From: Narthecium ossifragum
Lineage: Eukaryota > Streptophyta > Magnoliopsida > Dioscoreales > Nartheciaceae
Assembly (NCBI GenBank): GCA_963920575.1
Contig: OY986964.1
Span: 18,417,987 to 18,481,986, forward strand
Length of the DNA stretch: 64,000 nt
Reading direction: 5' to 3'
Shown: positions 47,002-57,271 of the stretch, piece by piece
Layout: each line of letters opens with the position of its first letter
How positions within the stretch are numbered: position 1 is the first letter of the stretch
Notes under the pieces: model-generated
What the model saw: the letters and a program-made list of their open reading frames with translations, nothing else
Database searches by the model: none
Told to the model about the DNA's origin: nothing
Made by a program: the position numbers and the translations under genes

Positions 47002-48364
47002 TGATGAGTGCATGAAAGTGCACTCTGAATAGTCTTATAACCATCTCAATTGCTAGATTATTATCCTTAATCAACATCTTTATTACTATTTTTATATCTA
47101 TATGTTGCTTCACATAGTTGTGTGGAAAATGCAGGAAAAAGGAGGAAAGAAGCTGAAAAGATTACATGGATCAACTTGAAAGATTAAACTGTACCTGCTC
47201 ATGAAGAACCAGATAATGTGCCATATATGGTTGGAAAGCTCTTGAAGTCTAGATTCTGGAGAATTTTACGGTTCATGATTCCGAGTTTTCTAGGAAAAGT
47301 TACAATATTTTTAGTAACAGTGCGCAGGCTGAATGAATAGTGACGGTCGACCGTGGCATCGACCGTTAGCCTCTGTTAAAGAAAATTCTTCTCAGGGTCG
47401 ATGCGAAGATCGACCGTCGCTCTTCCGAATTATTTTGTATAGTTGACGGTCGACCGTGAGATCTCACGGTCGACCGCCAGATCAGCAGGGAGCGTATAAT
47501 GAGCCGGATCTAACCCGAGTTTAGGCCTATAAATAGGATACTTAGGGTTATCAAAGGGGATCTTTTGGAGGACTTTTCTGGAGCATCTGGAGGAGAGGAA
47601 GCCGTGTTAGGGTTTTGTTTTTTTCGTCTTTCTTTCTTTATTTTTCTTTGAACACTTTTGTCGTCTTCATGATGAACATGAGTGGCTAGTTTGTTCTCTA
47701 AGGTACCGATGTAGCCCTAACTGAATCATTCTATGTTATTGGATCATGATTATTTAATCAGTTTATTTTCCTTGTTTCATTCATTATTATAACTGAGATC
47801 TTAAATACCTTTATCTGGCCAATAAAAGTATTATAGATTGTTTTATGTGAGATTGGACGAGGGTTCATTCCCTAATCTTGCAGGATCTATAAATGAATGA
47901 GTTTATGTCGAGGCCGGGTTCAAGCTAAGAGTATTCTTGGTTCATAATTGTTCTTCAGATCTTAATGGATTCTTGGTTAACACTTAGTTATGGGTTCATT
48001 AGCTAGGGTTAATTGAGGGTACTTGGTGAAGACCGCGGCCGAACGGATCATCATACCGGAAGAACGAGCCCTTGGAATTAAACTGAAATCTTGATTGATT
48101 CAATGCATAGAATGAGAATGTTATGCTGAAATCGGAACCTTAGTATTCATCCATCATATTTCTATCGTTTTCTTATTTCGTTATTAGATTATCTATTCTC
48201 AATACTTCATATCTCTTATTTTCCCTTCCTTATTTTCCTTATTTTCTGTTATTTAGCGTTTCACTCTAATAATCTTTACAAATCTCTGTGGATACGATAC
48301 TCGTCTTGCTGCTATACTGATTGCACCGATTCGTATACTTGCGAGATATAAAATTTATTCATCA
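47002..48364 (+). repeat. 5' LTR of element D
   Basis: TGATGAGTGCATG...TTATTCATCA, 1363 bp. A TATA box CTATAAATAG lies at 47527-47536. A GGTCGACC palindrome tract precedes it at 47341-47482, including a 34-bp near-perfect palindrome at 47445-47478 centred on GAGATCTC. Confidence 0.92.
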
Positions 48365-48370
48365 AGTTTT

Positions 48371-48388
48371 TGGCGCCGTTGCCAGGGA
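48371..48388 (+). other. Primer binding site of element D
   Basis: TGGCGCCGTTGCCAGGGA, one mismatch from the tRNA-Asp complement. Confidence 0.85.
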
Positions 48389-48551
48389 TTTGATTAGAGT
48401 TTATTAGAAGTGAAACCAAGGTCGCCGATCACGGAAAGAAAAGTTGTTGCCCTTGAATGATAAAGTAGATCAAATTAGTTGGAAGAAGTGATCTAACAAA
48501 GACAGCCTGTCCACATCAGATCTAAGAGTTCAAGAGGAGGAACAAGAGGAG

Positions 48552-50810
48552 ATGGCGCTTAATAACAATTTACGTCCTTTGGAGGAGTACGCGAGGCCTA
48601 CTATTTTTACCTCACCTTCGTGCATTGCGTTACCTGCAGAGGCTAGGAATTATGAACTTAAAAATCTACATTTTTCTATGCTTCCTGAATTTCATGGATT
48701 ACCTTCTGAGGATGCACTAACGTTTGTGAAAGATTATTATGCTACTATTCAGACTTTTCCTCTAGGTGGCATTACTGAAGATCAACTGAGGATGCGATAT
48801 TTTCCTTACACCCTGAAGGATAAAGCGAAGAGATGGTTGATGGCGTTGCCTCCTGGATCACTCACTACTTGGGATGCAATTTATAACAAGTTTGTTAGTA
48901 AATTTTATTCTCATGCCATGACTACTAACTTGAGAAGGCAAATTCCAAATTTTCAGCAATCTGATGGAGAACCATTCCATGAAGCATGGGATAGATTTAA
49001 AATGCTTTTGATGCAATGTCCACATCATAATTATTCTTTAGAAAATCAGATGCAATATTTCTATGATGGACTAAATCTTTCTTGTCAGACTTTGGCAGAT
49101 AATGCTGCAGGTGGAGCGATGTTCAAAAGGACACCACCAGAGGCATATGAAATTTATGAGATGCTAGGATCAAACTCGCAGCAGAGAGACACGAGGAATA
49201 AGGCGAGAGGCATCTATGAGCTTAACCAGAATGATGACATGGCAAGGCAAATCGCATCCCTCAACAAGAAGATGGACGCTATGATGTCCACACATGCCAA
49301 ACCGGTTGAGGTTTGTTCAATTTGCAATATTGTTGGTCATAGGTTTGATTCATGTCCTTCTGGTAATGAATTTCCTGAATATGTGCAAGAACAAGCTAAT
49401 TTGATGAATGCTTATAACCCGAGACCTAGATTTGATCCTTATGCAAATACTTACAATCCGGGTTGTAGGGAGCATCCGAATTTTTCATGGAAAAATAATG
49501 CTAATGCTAGTATGCCTACTGTTAATCAGTCTAACCCACATGTTAAGTCGTCTTTGGAAGCGACTATGTTAGCTTTTATGCAGAAAATAGACTCAAGGAT
49601 GGAACAACAAGATTCGGCCATTGCTCGACATGATGTAGAATTGAAGAATGTTGCAGCATCTATCGGGAAGTTGGAAGTTCAAGTGGGACAGCTTGCAGAT
49701 GCTGTACGAGCCCATGTTCCAGGAAGATTTCCAAGCCAACCTGAGCAAGCCAATGCAGTTACTGTCCTTCGTTCAGGTAAGATAATTGATAATAATATTA
49801 ATGCTGAAGTTACTGATATGTGTAGTGATGATAAAATTGAGGAAGTCAAGAGGGAAGAGCCCTCGAAGAGGCCACCGTCGGCCACATCAGCTTTTGATCA
49901 TGAAGAGAGAGCAATTTCAAATTCGGAGGTTCGTCACAACACTCCTCCACCATATGTGCCGCCAATTCCTTTTCCAGGCCACTTGAAGAAAGCCTAAATG
50001 GATAAGTCATATTCTGAAATTTATGATATTCTATCTAAGGTTAATGCGAACTTACCATTGCTTGATGTGATTAGGAAAATGCCAACCTTTCCAAAGTTCT
50101 TCAAGGAACTACGTACTTCTAAACGTAAGTATGAACCTCATGAAAAGGTGATGGTTTCAGAGACGGCAAGCGCGGTGTTACAAAGGAAACTTTCACCCAA
50201 GCTTAAAGATCTAGGGAGTTTTAATATTAATATTACTATTGCTGATACAAAAATAGGGGAGGCAATGCTTGATTTAGGAGCTAGTGTTAATTTGATGCCT
50301 TACTCTGTTTTCCTTCAGCTAGGTGTTGGTAAATTAAAACCTACTACGATGTCTCTACAACTTGCAGATCGTTCAATTAAATATCCATTAGGCATTGTAG
50401 AAGACATCTTAGTACAAGTTGATAAGTTAATTATCCCTGCTGATTTTGTGATATTGGATATGGATGATGCATCATTGAATGATAGAAAATTACCTATTTT
50501 GTTGGGTCGTCCATTTATGGCTACAGCTGATACTATGATTAAAGTGAAGGATGGTAAGCTCAGCATGACAGTTTTAGGTGAAACGGTTGAATTTAAAGTG
50601 TTTGAGTCTATGTCATGTCTTTCAAACTCTTTTGATTGCTTCTCAATAGATGTTGCAGATTCATTGGTGTTCTCTAATTTCAAGCAGGAGCAAGTGAAGA
50701 CTACATTGAAAGCGGATTTGGCAATGGTGAAGGATGACTTCCACAGTTATGCGAGAGCAAAGGAGGTCTTCGCACTACTTGAAGCATTACAGCCATACAA
50801 ACCGGGCTGA
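48552..50810 (+). pseudogene. Gag-protease polyprotein of element D (one in-frame stop)
   Basis: Gag core: RYFPYTLKDKAKRWLMALPP, SLTTWDAIYNKFVSKF and FHEAWDRFKMLLMQCPHH. The zinc knuckle CSICNIVGHRFDSC is intact (CX2CX4HX4C). After PFPGHLKKA there is a TAA at 49995-49997, then the frame continues with the protease: AMLDLGASVNLMPYSVF (Asp codon at 50271) and LPILLGRPFMATADT. It ends at 50810 without RT. The layout matches elements A and B, though the sequence is clearly different, so gag-protease-only elements exist here in several families. Confidence 0.88.
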
Positions 50811-50860
50811 ACCATAAGGCTTTGCAGTACGTCTTGCCTAGACGTTAAATAAAACGCTGA

Positions 50861-50876
50861 GTGGGAGGCAACCCAC
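50861..50876 (+). other. Conserved hairpin after the gag-protease stop, element D
   Basis: GTGGG-AGGCAA-CCCAC. Compared with TTGGG-AGGCAA-CCCAA in B, the outermost pair changes from T-A to G-C. Confidence 0.8.
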
Positions 50877-51020
50877 CAAGGTAACCTGTTTTAAGTTTCA
50901 GTTTTTAGTGTTATGTTTTCTCTTTTGTTTGTCTTTTAGGTTTTCAGCCACCCTGAGGATCCTTGAGGAGATGTTCGCTTACTCTATCAGGTGGCCTCTT
51001 TCTTATTTATATTATCTTGA

Positions 51021-51991
51021 GAAGACGACAAAAGTGTTCAAAGAAAAATAAAGAAAGAAAGACGAAGAAAACAAAACCCTAACACGACTTCCTCTCCTCC
51101 AGATGCTCCAGAAAAGTCCTCCAAAAGATCACCTTTGATAACCCTAAGTATCCTATTTATAGGCCTAAACTCGGGTTAGATCCGGCTCATTATACGCTCC
51201 TTGCTGATCTGGCGGTCGACCGTGAGATCTCACGGTCGACCGTCAACTGTACAAAATAATTCGGAAGAGCGACGGTCGATCTTCGCATCAACCCTGAGAA
51301 GAATTTTCTTTAACAGAGGCTGACGGTCGATGCCACGGTCGATCGTGGGAAGTTTTGCATGTGACGGTCGATGCGACGGTCATTCGGGGGAATTTTCGAG
51401 CGGGACGGTCGACCGTGAGATCTGACGGTCGACCGTCACTATTCATTCAGCCTGCGTACTGTTACGAAAAATGTTGTAAATTTCCGTAGAAAACTCGGAA
51501 TCATGAACCGTAAAATTCTCCAGAATCTAGACTTCAAGAGCTTTCCAACCATATATGGCACATTATCTGGTTCTTCATGAGCAGGTACAGTTTAATCTTT
51601 TAATTTGATCCATGTAATCTTTTCATCTTCTTTCATCCTTTTTTCTGCATTTTTCACACAACTATGTGAAGCAACATATAGATATAAAAATAGTAATAAA
51701 GATGTTGATTAAGGATAATAATCTAGCAATTGAGATGGTTATAAAACTATTCAGAGTGCACTTTCATGCACTCATCACACCCCCCAACCAGCTTATTGCT
51801 AGTCTCTAGCAATTTTAAGCGCATAAAATCTTAAGGACACCAACGGTCTAAGGTTGTAGACATGCATAATAAGAGTTCTACCTTGTCAAGTCAATAGTGT
51901 TGTACACCATACAGAGCACGAAAACTTCTTATACTCATACACATACTACCAACATATGAAATCAACTTCTACACTTCAAACATGCTAATCA
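51021..51991 (-). repeat. Inverted LTR start and 3' interior of element D
   Basis: 51021-51774 is the reverse complement of the first two thirds of a kilobase of LTR D, with an extra 100 bp of GGTCGACC repeats. 51775-51991 is the reverse complement of a D/C-type 3' interior (compare 14540-14761), with the polypurine tract at 51775-51786. The switch in orientation is at about 51020. Confidence 0.88.
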
Positions 51992-52491
51992 AACCCCACT
52001 GAGCTTTGTTGCTCACTCCTACCTGGGCTGCATCTGTGATGCAGGTTGATGCAGTTCTTTCATTTTATGTGATCTTCTAGGCATTGGCGTGCCATTCTCG
52101 AGGTGATCGCGGACTTGGAGTTTCGAGGAGTACTTGACGATCATGGAGTTTCCCCTTTTGTGAATAGTTGTACATCTGTAGTTGTATTAAATGTATAATT
52201 TCCCTCTTCGAGGATTCGATTATCTGTATTAAATTATGTATTGAGGGTTGGTGAAATTGTTGTATAAATAGATGTTGTATCAGAACCTGTGCCAGTCAGT
52301 GAAATGATAATAGTAGAATCGTATTCATGCTGAATTTAGAACTGTTAGAATTATTGTTTTAATTGGTGGTGAAATAGTAATCTGTACATGGTTCAAATTG
52401 AGAAAGTACAGGGGAGGCTCTCACCGTTTGATTTTAGATTTAGGATCCTCACTCCCCGGACTGGATGGGTTTTCTGGGTCGAGGTCTGACA

Positions 52492-52832
52492 TTAGTAACA
52501 ACCAAATCCTAATAATTTGAATGATAAGAAAATCACCCTTTTCTATAAGCTTCAAGTTTTTGGGATAGTTTGTTATTAACAGCAACCAAATTGAGCAAAA
52601 TTGTTTATGATATTATCTATCTATATATATAGTTTATAATATATATATAGATATATTTCTTACCACATGAACATGGCCAACATTAGAAGGAGAACACATA
52701 TCCTTATCCTCATCATCTCTCCTAGATCCTCATAGAAATCGAGTTTTTTTCTCAAACCAAACCAACCAACCAATCAATCAATGGTGGATAGCAATACAGA
52801 AGGAGGAGATTGAACAATGGCATTCATCATCA
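52492..52832 (-). other. 3' flank/UTR of the peroxidase fragment
   Basis: AT-rich, unique-looking DNA. A TA-rich inverted repeat at about 52610-52660 could form a hairpin. No gene is seen. Confidence 0.5.
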
Positions 52833-52985
52833 TCAAGTGGAAATGGAGCAGAACTGGTCGCACCTGCGCCGGACCTCGCCGTGCTTCCCCACCTTGACTG
52901 CATACAAGCTAAGCTTCTGGATGGCCTGGGCGAAGTCCTCAAAGAAGGTCGTCTTGTTGGCGGCGTAGAGCTGGATGAAGGGCTT
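52833..52985 (-). pseudogene. Class III peroxidase, last exon fragment cut by an LTR
   Basis: The minus strand encodes KPFIQLYAANKTTFFEDF, then AQAIQKLSLYAVKVGKHGE and VRRRCDQ to a stop at 52833. This is the C-terminal end of secreted plant haem peroxidases: the YA...FF.DFA.A..KLS segment, the GE.RR.C motif with its conserved disulphide cysteine. These enzymes oxidise cell-wall phenolics and consume or make peroxide. The coding sequence stops at 52985, where LTR I begins (TGTGAGGACC); GGCTT at 52981-52985 is the presumed target copy. The upstream exons are beyond the window or lost, so the gene is disrupted unless the retained part is a paralogue fragment. Confidence 0.85.
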
Positions 52986-53471
52986 TGTGAGGACCTGTCC
53001 CTCTACTCCTGGGTCGACCATCTAGGTCGGGCCCGTGGCTCGTTGTGGACCGCAAGGGCAATTTGGTAAATTATGTCTTGTTGGTTTGCTTCACACCCGC
53101 ATGTACACGCATAGCCCTATGTTTGATTTATGTGCTTGTTAGAATCTTAGACGGGCTTTGGATCGAAAGATCCAAGCTTGGACGCGCGTAAGCTTGTCTT
53201 TAGGATAGCTGGCGGGCCATGTGCGATCGGTCGCTCTTGGGAGCGATCGATCGGACCTGTGTTGGTTTTCTGGATAAGGACGCGGCTGACATGTCCGGAT
53301 AAGTACGCGAACCGACCTAGTCCAGCTTATGGACTCGAGCCTATAAGTAACCCGAGACCCCTCTTTTTTCCACTTTTTTTTCTTCTCCTCTCCTCCTACC
53401 TTAGAAATTCTCATTTGGAACATGATCCAGTGGCTTGGGAAGCTTGCCGGGAGCTAGAGGAAGAGATATAC
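52986..53471 (+). repeat. LTR I, start only
   Basis: TGTGAGGACCTGTCC... with GGCAATTTGGTAAATT and GCTTCACACCCGC, as in LTRs E, G and J. It has GCGATCGATCGG sites at about 53245. It is cut by LTR J after TATAC (53467-53471). The remainder is not in the window. Confidence 0.75.
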
Positions 53472-54532
53472 TGTGAGGGACCGCCCCTCTGACCTGGCTC
53501 GACCGCGTGAGTCGAGAGCCGGTTTCCTGTTGGTTTGGTTCCGCGTTGGGCACGATCGGGCGATCGTGTGGCGGTTTGGACCCCAGGGGCATTTTGGTAA
53601 ATATGCCCTTTGGTGGTCGGTTTCACACCCGCGTTGCACCCACGGCATTGGATTGATGTATGTGTTTGATTAGAATATCTAGGGTGCGTCCGATCGGAAG
53701 ATTGGAGCTCGATCGGAAAAGATCGAATCGGACGGCTGAGATAGATCCGGATTTTCTATATAAGCCCTGTCCCTTTCTTCTCTTTCCTTCTCTTCTTCTC
53801 CTGTTGTTTTCTCCCCTTCTCTCTCCTTCGGCTGAGCTAGGGCTCGGAGACGCGGCTTTCGGAGTGCGGATCTTGGCGGCTCGGCTGGTGGGACGCGTGG
53901 AGGAGCTACCCTACTTGCTCAAGTAGGTGTTTCTACCTCGATCTTAGGATCGGGTTCTCCTAGGATAGGTTTATTGTACTTTCGCTGTAGGAATACATGT
54001 TAGAATGATTTGTAACTCTTTGTATGTGTAGTGTAGTTCCATTCCTGTATTCCTACGTTGCGAATTCGGTATTCTAACGGTTGGTTTCCGTATTATCGCC
54101 GTTTTGTCGGTTTTCGTCCATTTGGACCTAGATAGGAGATTTAACCGTCAAAAACTGGATTTCTTCATTCCATTAGCTTTCCCATTGTTAAATACACTTG
54201 CTTGCAAAATCTCATTGTTTTTCAACTTGATTTGATCCTTGAAATCCAAGAAATTGGATTTCCGGCACTGTTCTGAGGAACTGTGCCTGAGGCTCGACGG
54301 TCGATCGGTACATCGACCGTCCAGCATTGATACACTCCTTCGGGGCTCGACGGTCGATCGGTGCATTGACCGTCAAGTATTGACTTGCTCTTTCTGGGCC
54401 TGACGGTCGACCGTCGGATCGACCGTCGAGCTCTGTCGGGATTTTAGTCTCCCAGGGTCGATGCATGGATCGACCGCGGGATCTTCTCTTTCCGCCATTT
54501 ACCTGACGGTCGACCGTCGGATCGACCGTCGT

Positions 54533-55430
54533 ATCTTTACCTTGGAAGTATTAGAATGGAATTTTGTAACTGTACAACTTGATGTTATATCAATTGAATA
54601 TCTGTTCGCCTTTGGAATACAATTGTTTAAATTATCCGTCTTTTCCGCTTTGTATCGCGCCAATTGAAGATGAATAGTGATAGGAACCCTCACGCCCCGT
54701 CCTGGATGGGTATTCGAATCGACCGTCGCATCGACCGTGGGCCCTTGAGCAGTGTTTCTGGGACGGGATACAATTGTTTGTTGGAGGATTATCTGTTGTT
54801 TGCTGGAGGATTATCTGTTGTACATTTTGATATATTATATTTTTACCTTGAAAGTATTAGAATGGAATTTTGTAACTGTACAACTTGATGTTATATCAAT
54901 TGAATATCTGTTCGCCTCTGGAATACAATTGTTTAAATTATCCAATTGTTAAATAGTGATATGAACCCTCACGCCCCGTTCTGGATGGGTTTTCTGGGAC
55001 GGGATACAATTATCTGTTCGCCTCTGGAATACAATTGTTTAAATTATCCGTCTTTTCCGCTTTGTATCGCACCAATTGAAGATGAATAGTGATAGGAACC
55101 CTCACGCCCCGTCCTGGATGGGTTTTCTGGGACGGGATACAATTGTTTGTTGGAGGATTATACAATTGTTTGCTAGAGGATTATCTGTTGTACATTTTGA
55201 TATATATAGGTTGTAAACTTTTGAGGACTTTTGGGATTTGTATTATATCTTTACCTTGGAAGTATTAGAATGGAATTTTGTAACTGTACAACTTGATGTT
55301 ATATCAATTGAATATCTGTTCGCCTCTGGAATACAATTGTTTAAATTATCCGTCTTTTTCGCTTTGTATCGCGCCAATTGAAGATGAATAGTGATAGGAA
55401 CCCTCACGCCCCGTCCTGGATGGGTTTTCG
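54533..55430 (+). repeat. Array of LTR-end modules within LTR J
   Basis: Full or partial copies of one module of about 150-180 bp start at about 54533, 54841, 55013 and 55250, with a fifth at 56500. Each has ACTTGATGTTATATCAATTG, CGCCTCTGGAATACAATTG and, where complete, AACCCTCACGCCCCG plus TGGATGGGTTTTCTGG, the usual end of such LTRs. The copies are joined through GGGACGGGATACAATT. Confidence 0.8.
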
Positions 55431-55879
55431 AATCGACCGTCGCATCGACCGTGGGCCCTTGAGCAGTGTTTTCTGGTTTTTCTTGGATGGCTTTCGCTTG
55501 GGTTTGATAGTTAAACATGTTTAGGGGTTGGTGTGAGGTTTTCATGAAGCTTTCAAGGGATTTCCATTGAGATTAAGGATTAAATCGCATGTTGTTTTCC
55601 TTTGAGTAAATTGATGATGTGGCTTGCCTTAAATACATGTATGGTTGGTATTTATTTGCTTAATGGTTTGCTTAGCCATTAGCTAGCTATGAGTGCTAGC
55701 TAATATGGAATTGTGGAACCTTAGCCCTTGCCGGCGAGTGCCGAGGGCTATTGTATATCTGCTGAACTTATGACTGATGATGTGGCATGTAGAGACATCT
55801 AGGATAGATGTTTGCCTAAGATCATGCATTGTGTGCATTAGAGGCATTTGAGGTTAGGCGGGCGATGGTTTGGGTCGCC

Positions 55880-55907
55880 GATCCGAGGCTCTCGGGTAGC
55901 TCGGATC
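55880..55907 (+). other. 28-nt stem-loop in LTR J
   Basis: GATCCGAG-GCTCTCGGGTAG-CTCGGATC, a perfect 8-bp stem. See also 18275-18302 (compensated stem) and 46572-46599. Confidence 0.75.
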
Positions 55908-56591
55908 TAGCCTTAGGGCCGTGGATGGGTAGTCAGGAGTAGGGTGTGATTGTATGATCAAGTCTCATGTCTTTTGAGGATTCACGATAGTTTACTCTGA
56001 TCAGTGTTCGAGGTTTAGAGGTCGTGTTGTCTTCCAAGACCAAGTGCTAAGGATGCAATCGATGTGTTCCCGACGTGGCTCCCAGGCAGTGGTATCCCTG
56101 CTGGGTAAGGGTGATCCTGCATGGTACTGTTCCCCTGTCAGTGCTTAGGGTGATCTTGGTAACGTGTCAAAGAGAGAGGTTCATGGCAGGAGCCCTTAGG
56201 ACATCGATGGGTTATGGGACCCGTGGCATCCGTTAGACTTAGGCTGGGAGACAACACTGTTGTTGTTTTCCTCCTTTATGTGTGCCGTAGAGTAGAACCC
56301 TACTGAGCTTATCGCTCACTCCTACCCGGGCTGCGTTTGCAGGTGCAGGTGGCAGTTCTTCTTCAATGGAGCCGGCAGGATCAGCCTTTGGCGGCGCGAG
56401 TACATCCAGAGGCGTTTGAGGTTGCTGGAGGATTATCTGTTGTACATTTTGATATATATAGGTTGTAAACTTTTGAGGACTTTTGGGATTGGTATTATAT
56501 ATTTACCTTGGAAGTATTAGAATGGAATTTTGTAACTGTACAACTTGATGTTATATCAATTGAATATCTATTCGCCTCTGGAATGCAATTC

Positions 56592-57271
56592 TTTGACGGT
56601 TAAATCTCCTATCTAGGTCCAAATGGACGAAAACCGACAAAACGGCGATAATACGGAAACCAACCGTTAGAATACCTAATTCGCAACGTAGGAATACAGG
56701 AATGGAACTACACTACTCATACAACAGTTACAAAGCATTCTAACATGTATTCCTACAGCGAAAGTACAATAAACCTATCCTAGGAGAACCCGATCCTAAG
56801 ATCGAGGTAGAAACACCTACTTGAGCAAGTAGGGTAGCTCCTCCACACGTCCCACCAGCCGAGCCGCCAAGATCCGCACTCCGAAAGCCGCGTCTCGGAG
56901 CCCTAGCTCAGCCGAAGAAGAGAGAAGGGGAGAAAACGACAGGAGAAGAAGAGAAGGAAAGAGAAGAAAGGGACAGGGCTTATATAGAAAATCCGGATCT
57001 ATCTCAACCGTCCGGTTCGATCTTTCCCGATCGAGCTCCGATCTTTCGATCGGACGCACCCTAGGGATTCTAATCAAACACATACATCAATCCAAGGCCA
57101 TGGGTGCAACGCGGGTGTGAAACCGACCACCAGAGGGCATATTTACCAAAATGCCCCCGGAGTCCAAACCGCCACACGATCGTCCGATCGTGCCCGACGC
57201 GGAACCAAACCAACAGGAAACCGGCTCTCGACCCACGCGGTCGAGCCAGGTCAGAGGGACGGGCCCTCACA
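56592..57271 (-). repeat. Inverted copy of the LTR J start
   Basis: It is the reverse complement of 53472-54152, 680 bp, starting TGTGAGGGCCCG at 57271 on the minus strand. On that strand it directly follows the integrase gene, so it is the beginning of that element's 3' LTR. The arms are separated by 2.4 kb. Confidence 0.9.

Larger units (their letters stand above)
47002..51991 (+). mobile_element. Element D: non-autonomous Athila-like retrotransposon with inverted 3' end
   Basis: It has a 5' LTR (47002-48364), primer site, gag-protease and a short non-coding stretch to about 51020. Then 51021-51991 is in reverse: the start of an LTR (51774 back to 51021), polypurine tract, and 217 bp of 3' interior. 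AACCC flanks the whole at 46997-47001 and 51992-51996. The right border reads AATCA, which resembles a normal LTR end although it is interior sequence. Confidence 0.85.
44815..52491 (+). repeat. LTR H, 5'-truncated, split by D' and D
   Basis: The LTR pieces are about 44815-44871, 46555-47001 and 51997-52491, which read together like the 3' half of LTRs E and J. It ends GAGGTCTGACA at 52491 and no primer site follows, so it is a 3' or solo LTR. It has the 28-nt hairpin at 46572-46599 (one mismatch) and the GTTGCTCACTCC block at about 52010. Confidence 0.75.
53472..56591 (+). repeat. LTR J, expanded by internal repeats
   Basis: It starts TGTGAGGGACC with a TATA box CTATATAAG at 53756-53764. 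The 3' half (55430-56591) resembles LTRs E and H, with a perfect 28-nt hairpin at 55880-55907 and the CGCTCACTCCTACC block at about 56310. At 54290-54535 lies a GGTCGATCGACC tract. The expected LTR end is missing: at 56591 the sequence flips into the inverted arm. Confidence 0.75.

Noticed and set aside
51775..51991. AATCA at 51991 as a true LTR end of element D
   Set aside because: The sequence before it matches the 3' interior of element C (14540-14761 reversed), not an LTR, so the likeness to ATCA is probably chance, though it may have been used as a pseudo-end.
54290..54535. CRISPR-like array of GGTCGATC repeats
   Set aside because: Plant nuclear context, irregular spacing and variable units; these are palindrome clusters in an LTR.
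53472..57271. The 680-bp inverted arms as terminal repeats of a DNA transposon
   Set aside because: The arms begin TGTGAGGG, contain TATA and LTR features and adjoin an integrase; they are inverted LTR starts, not transposon ends.
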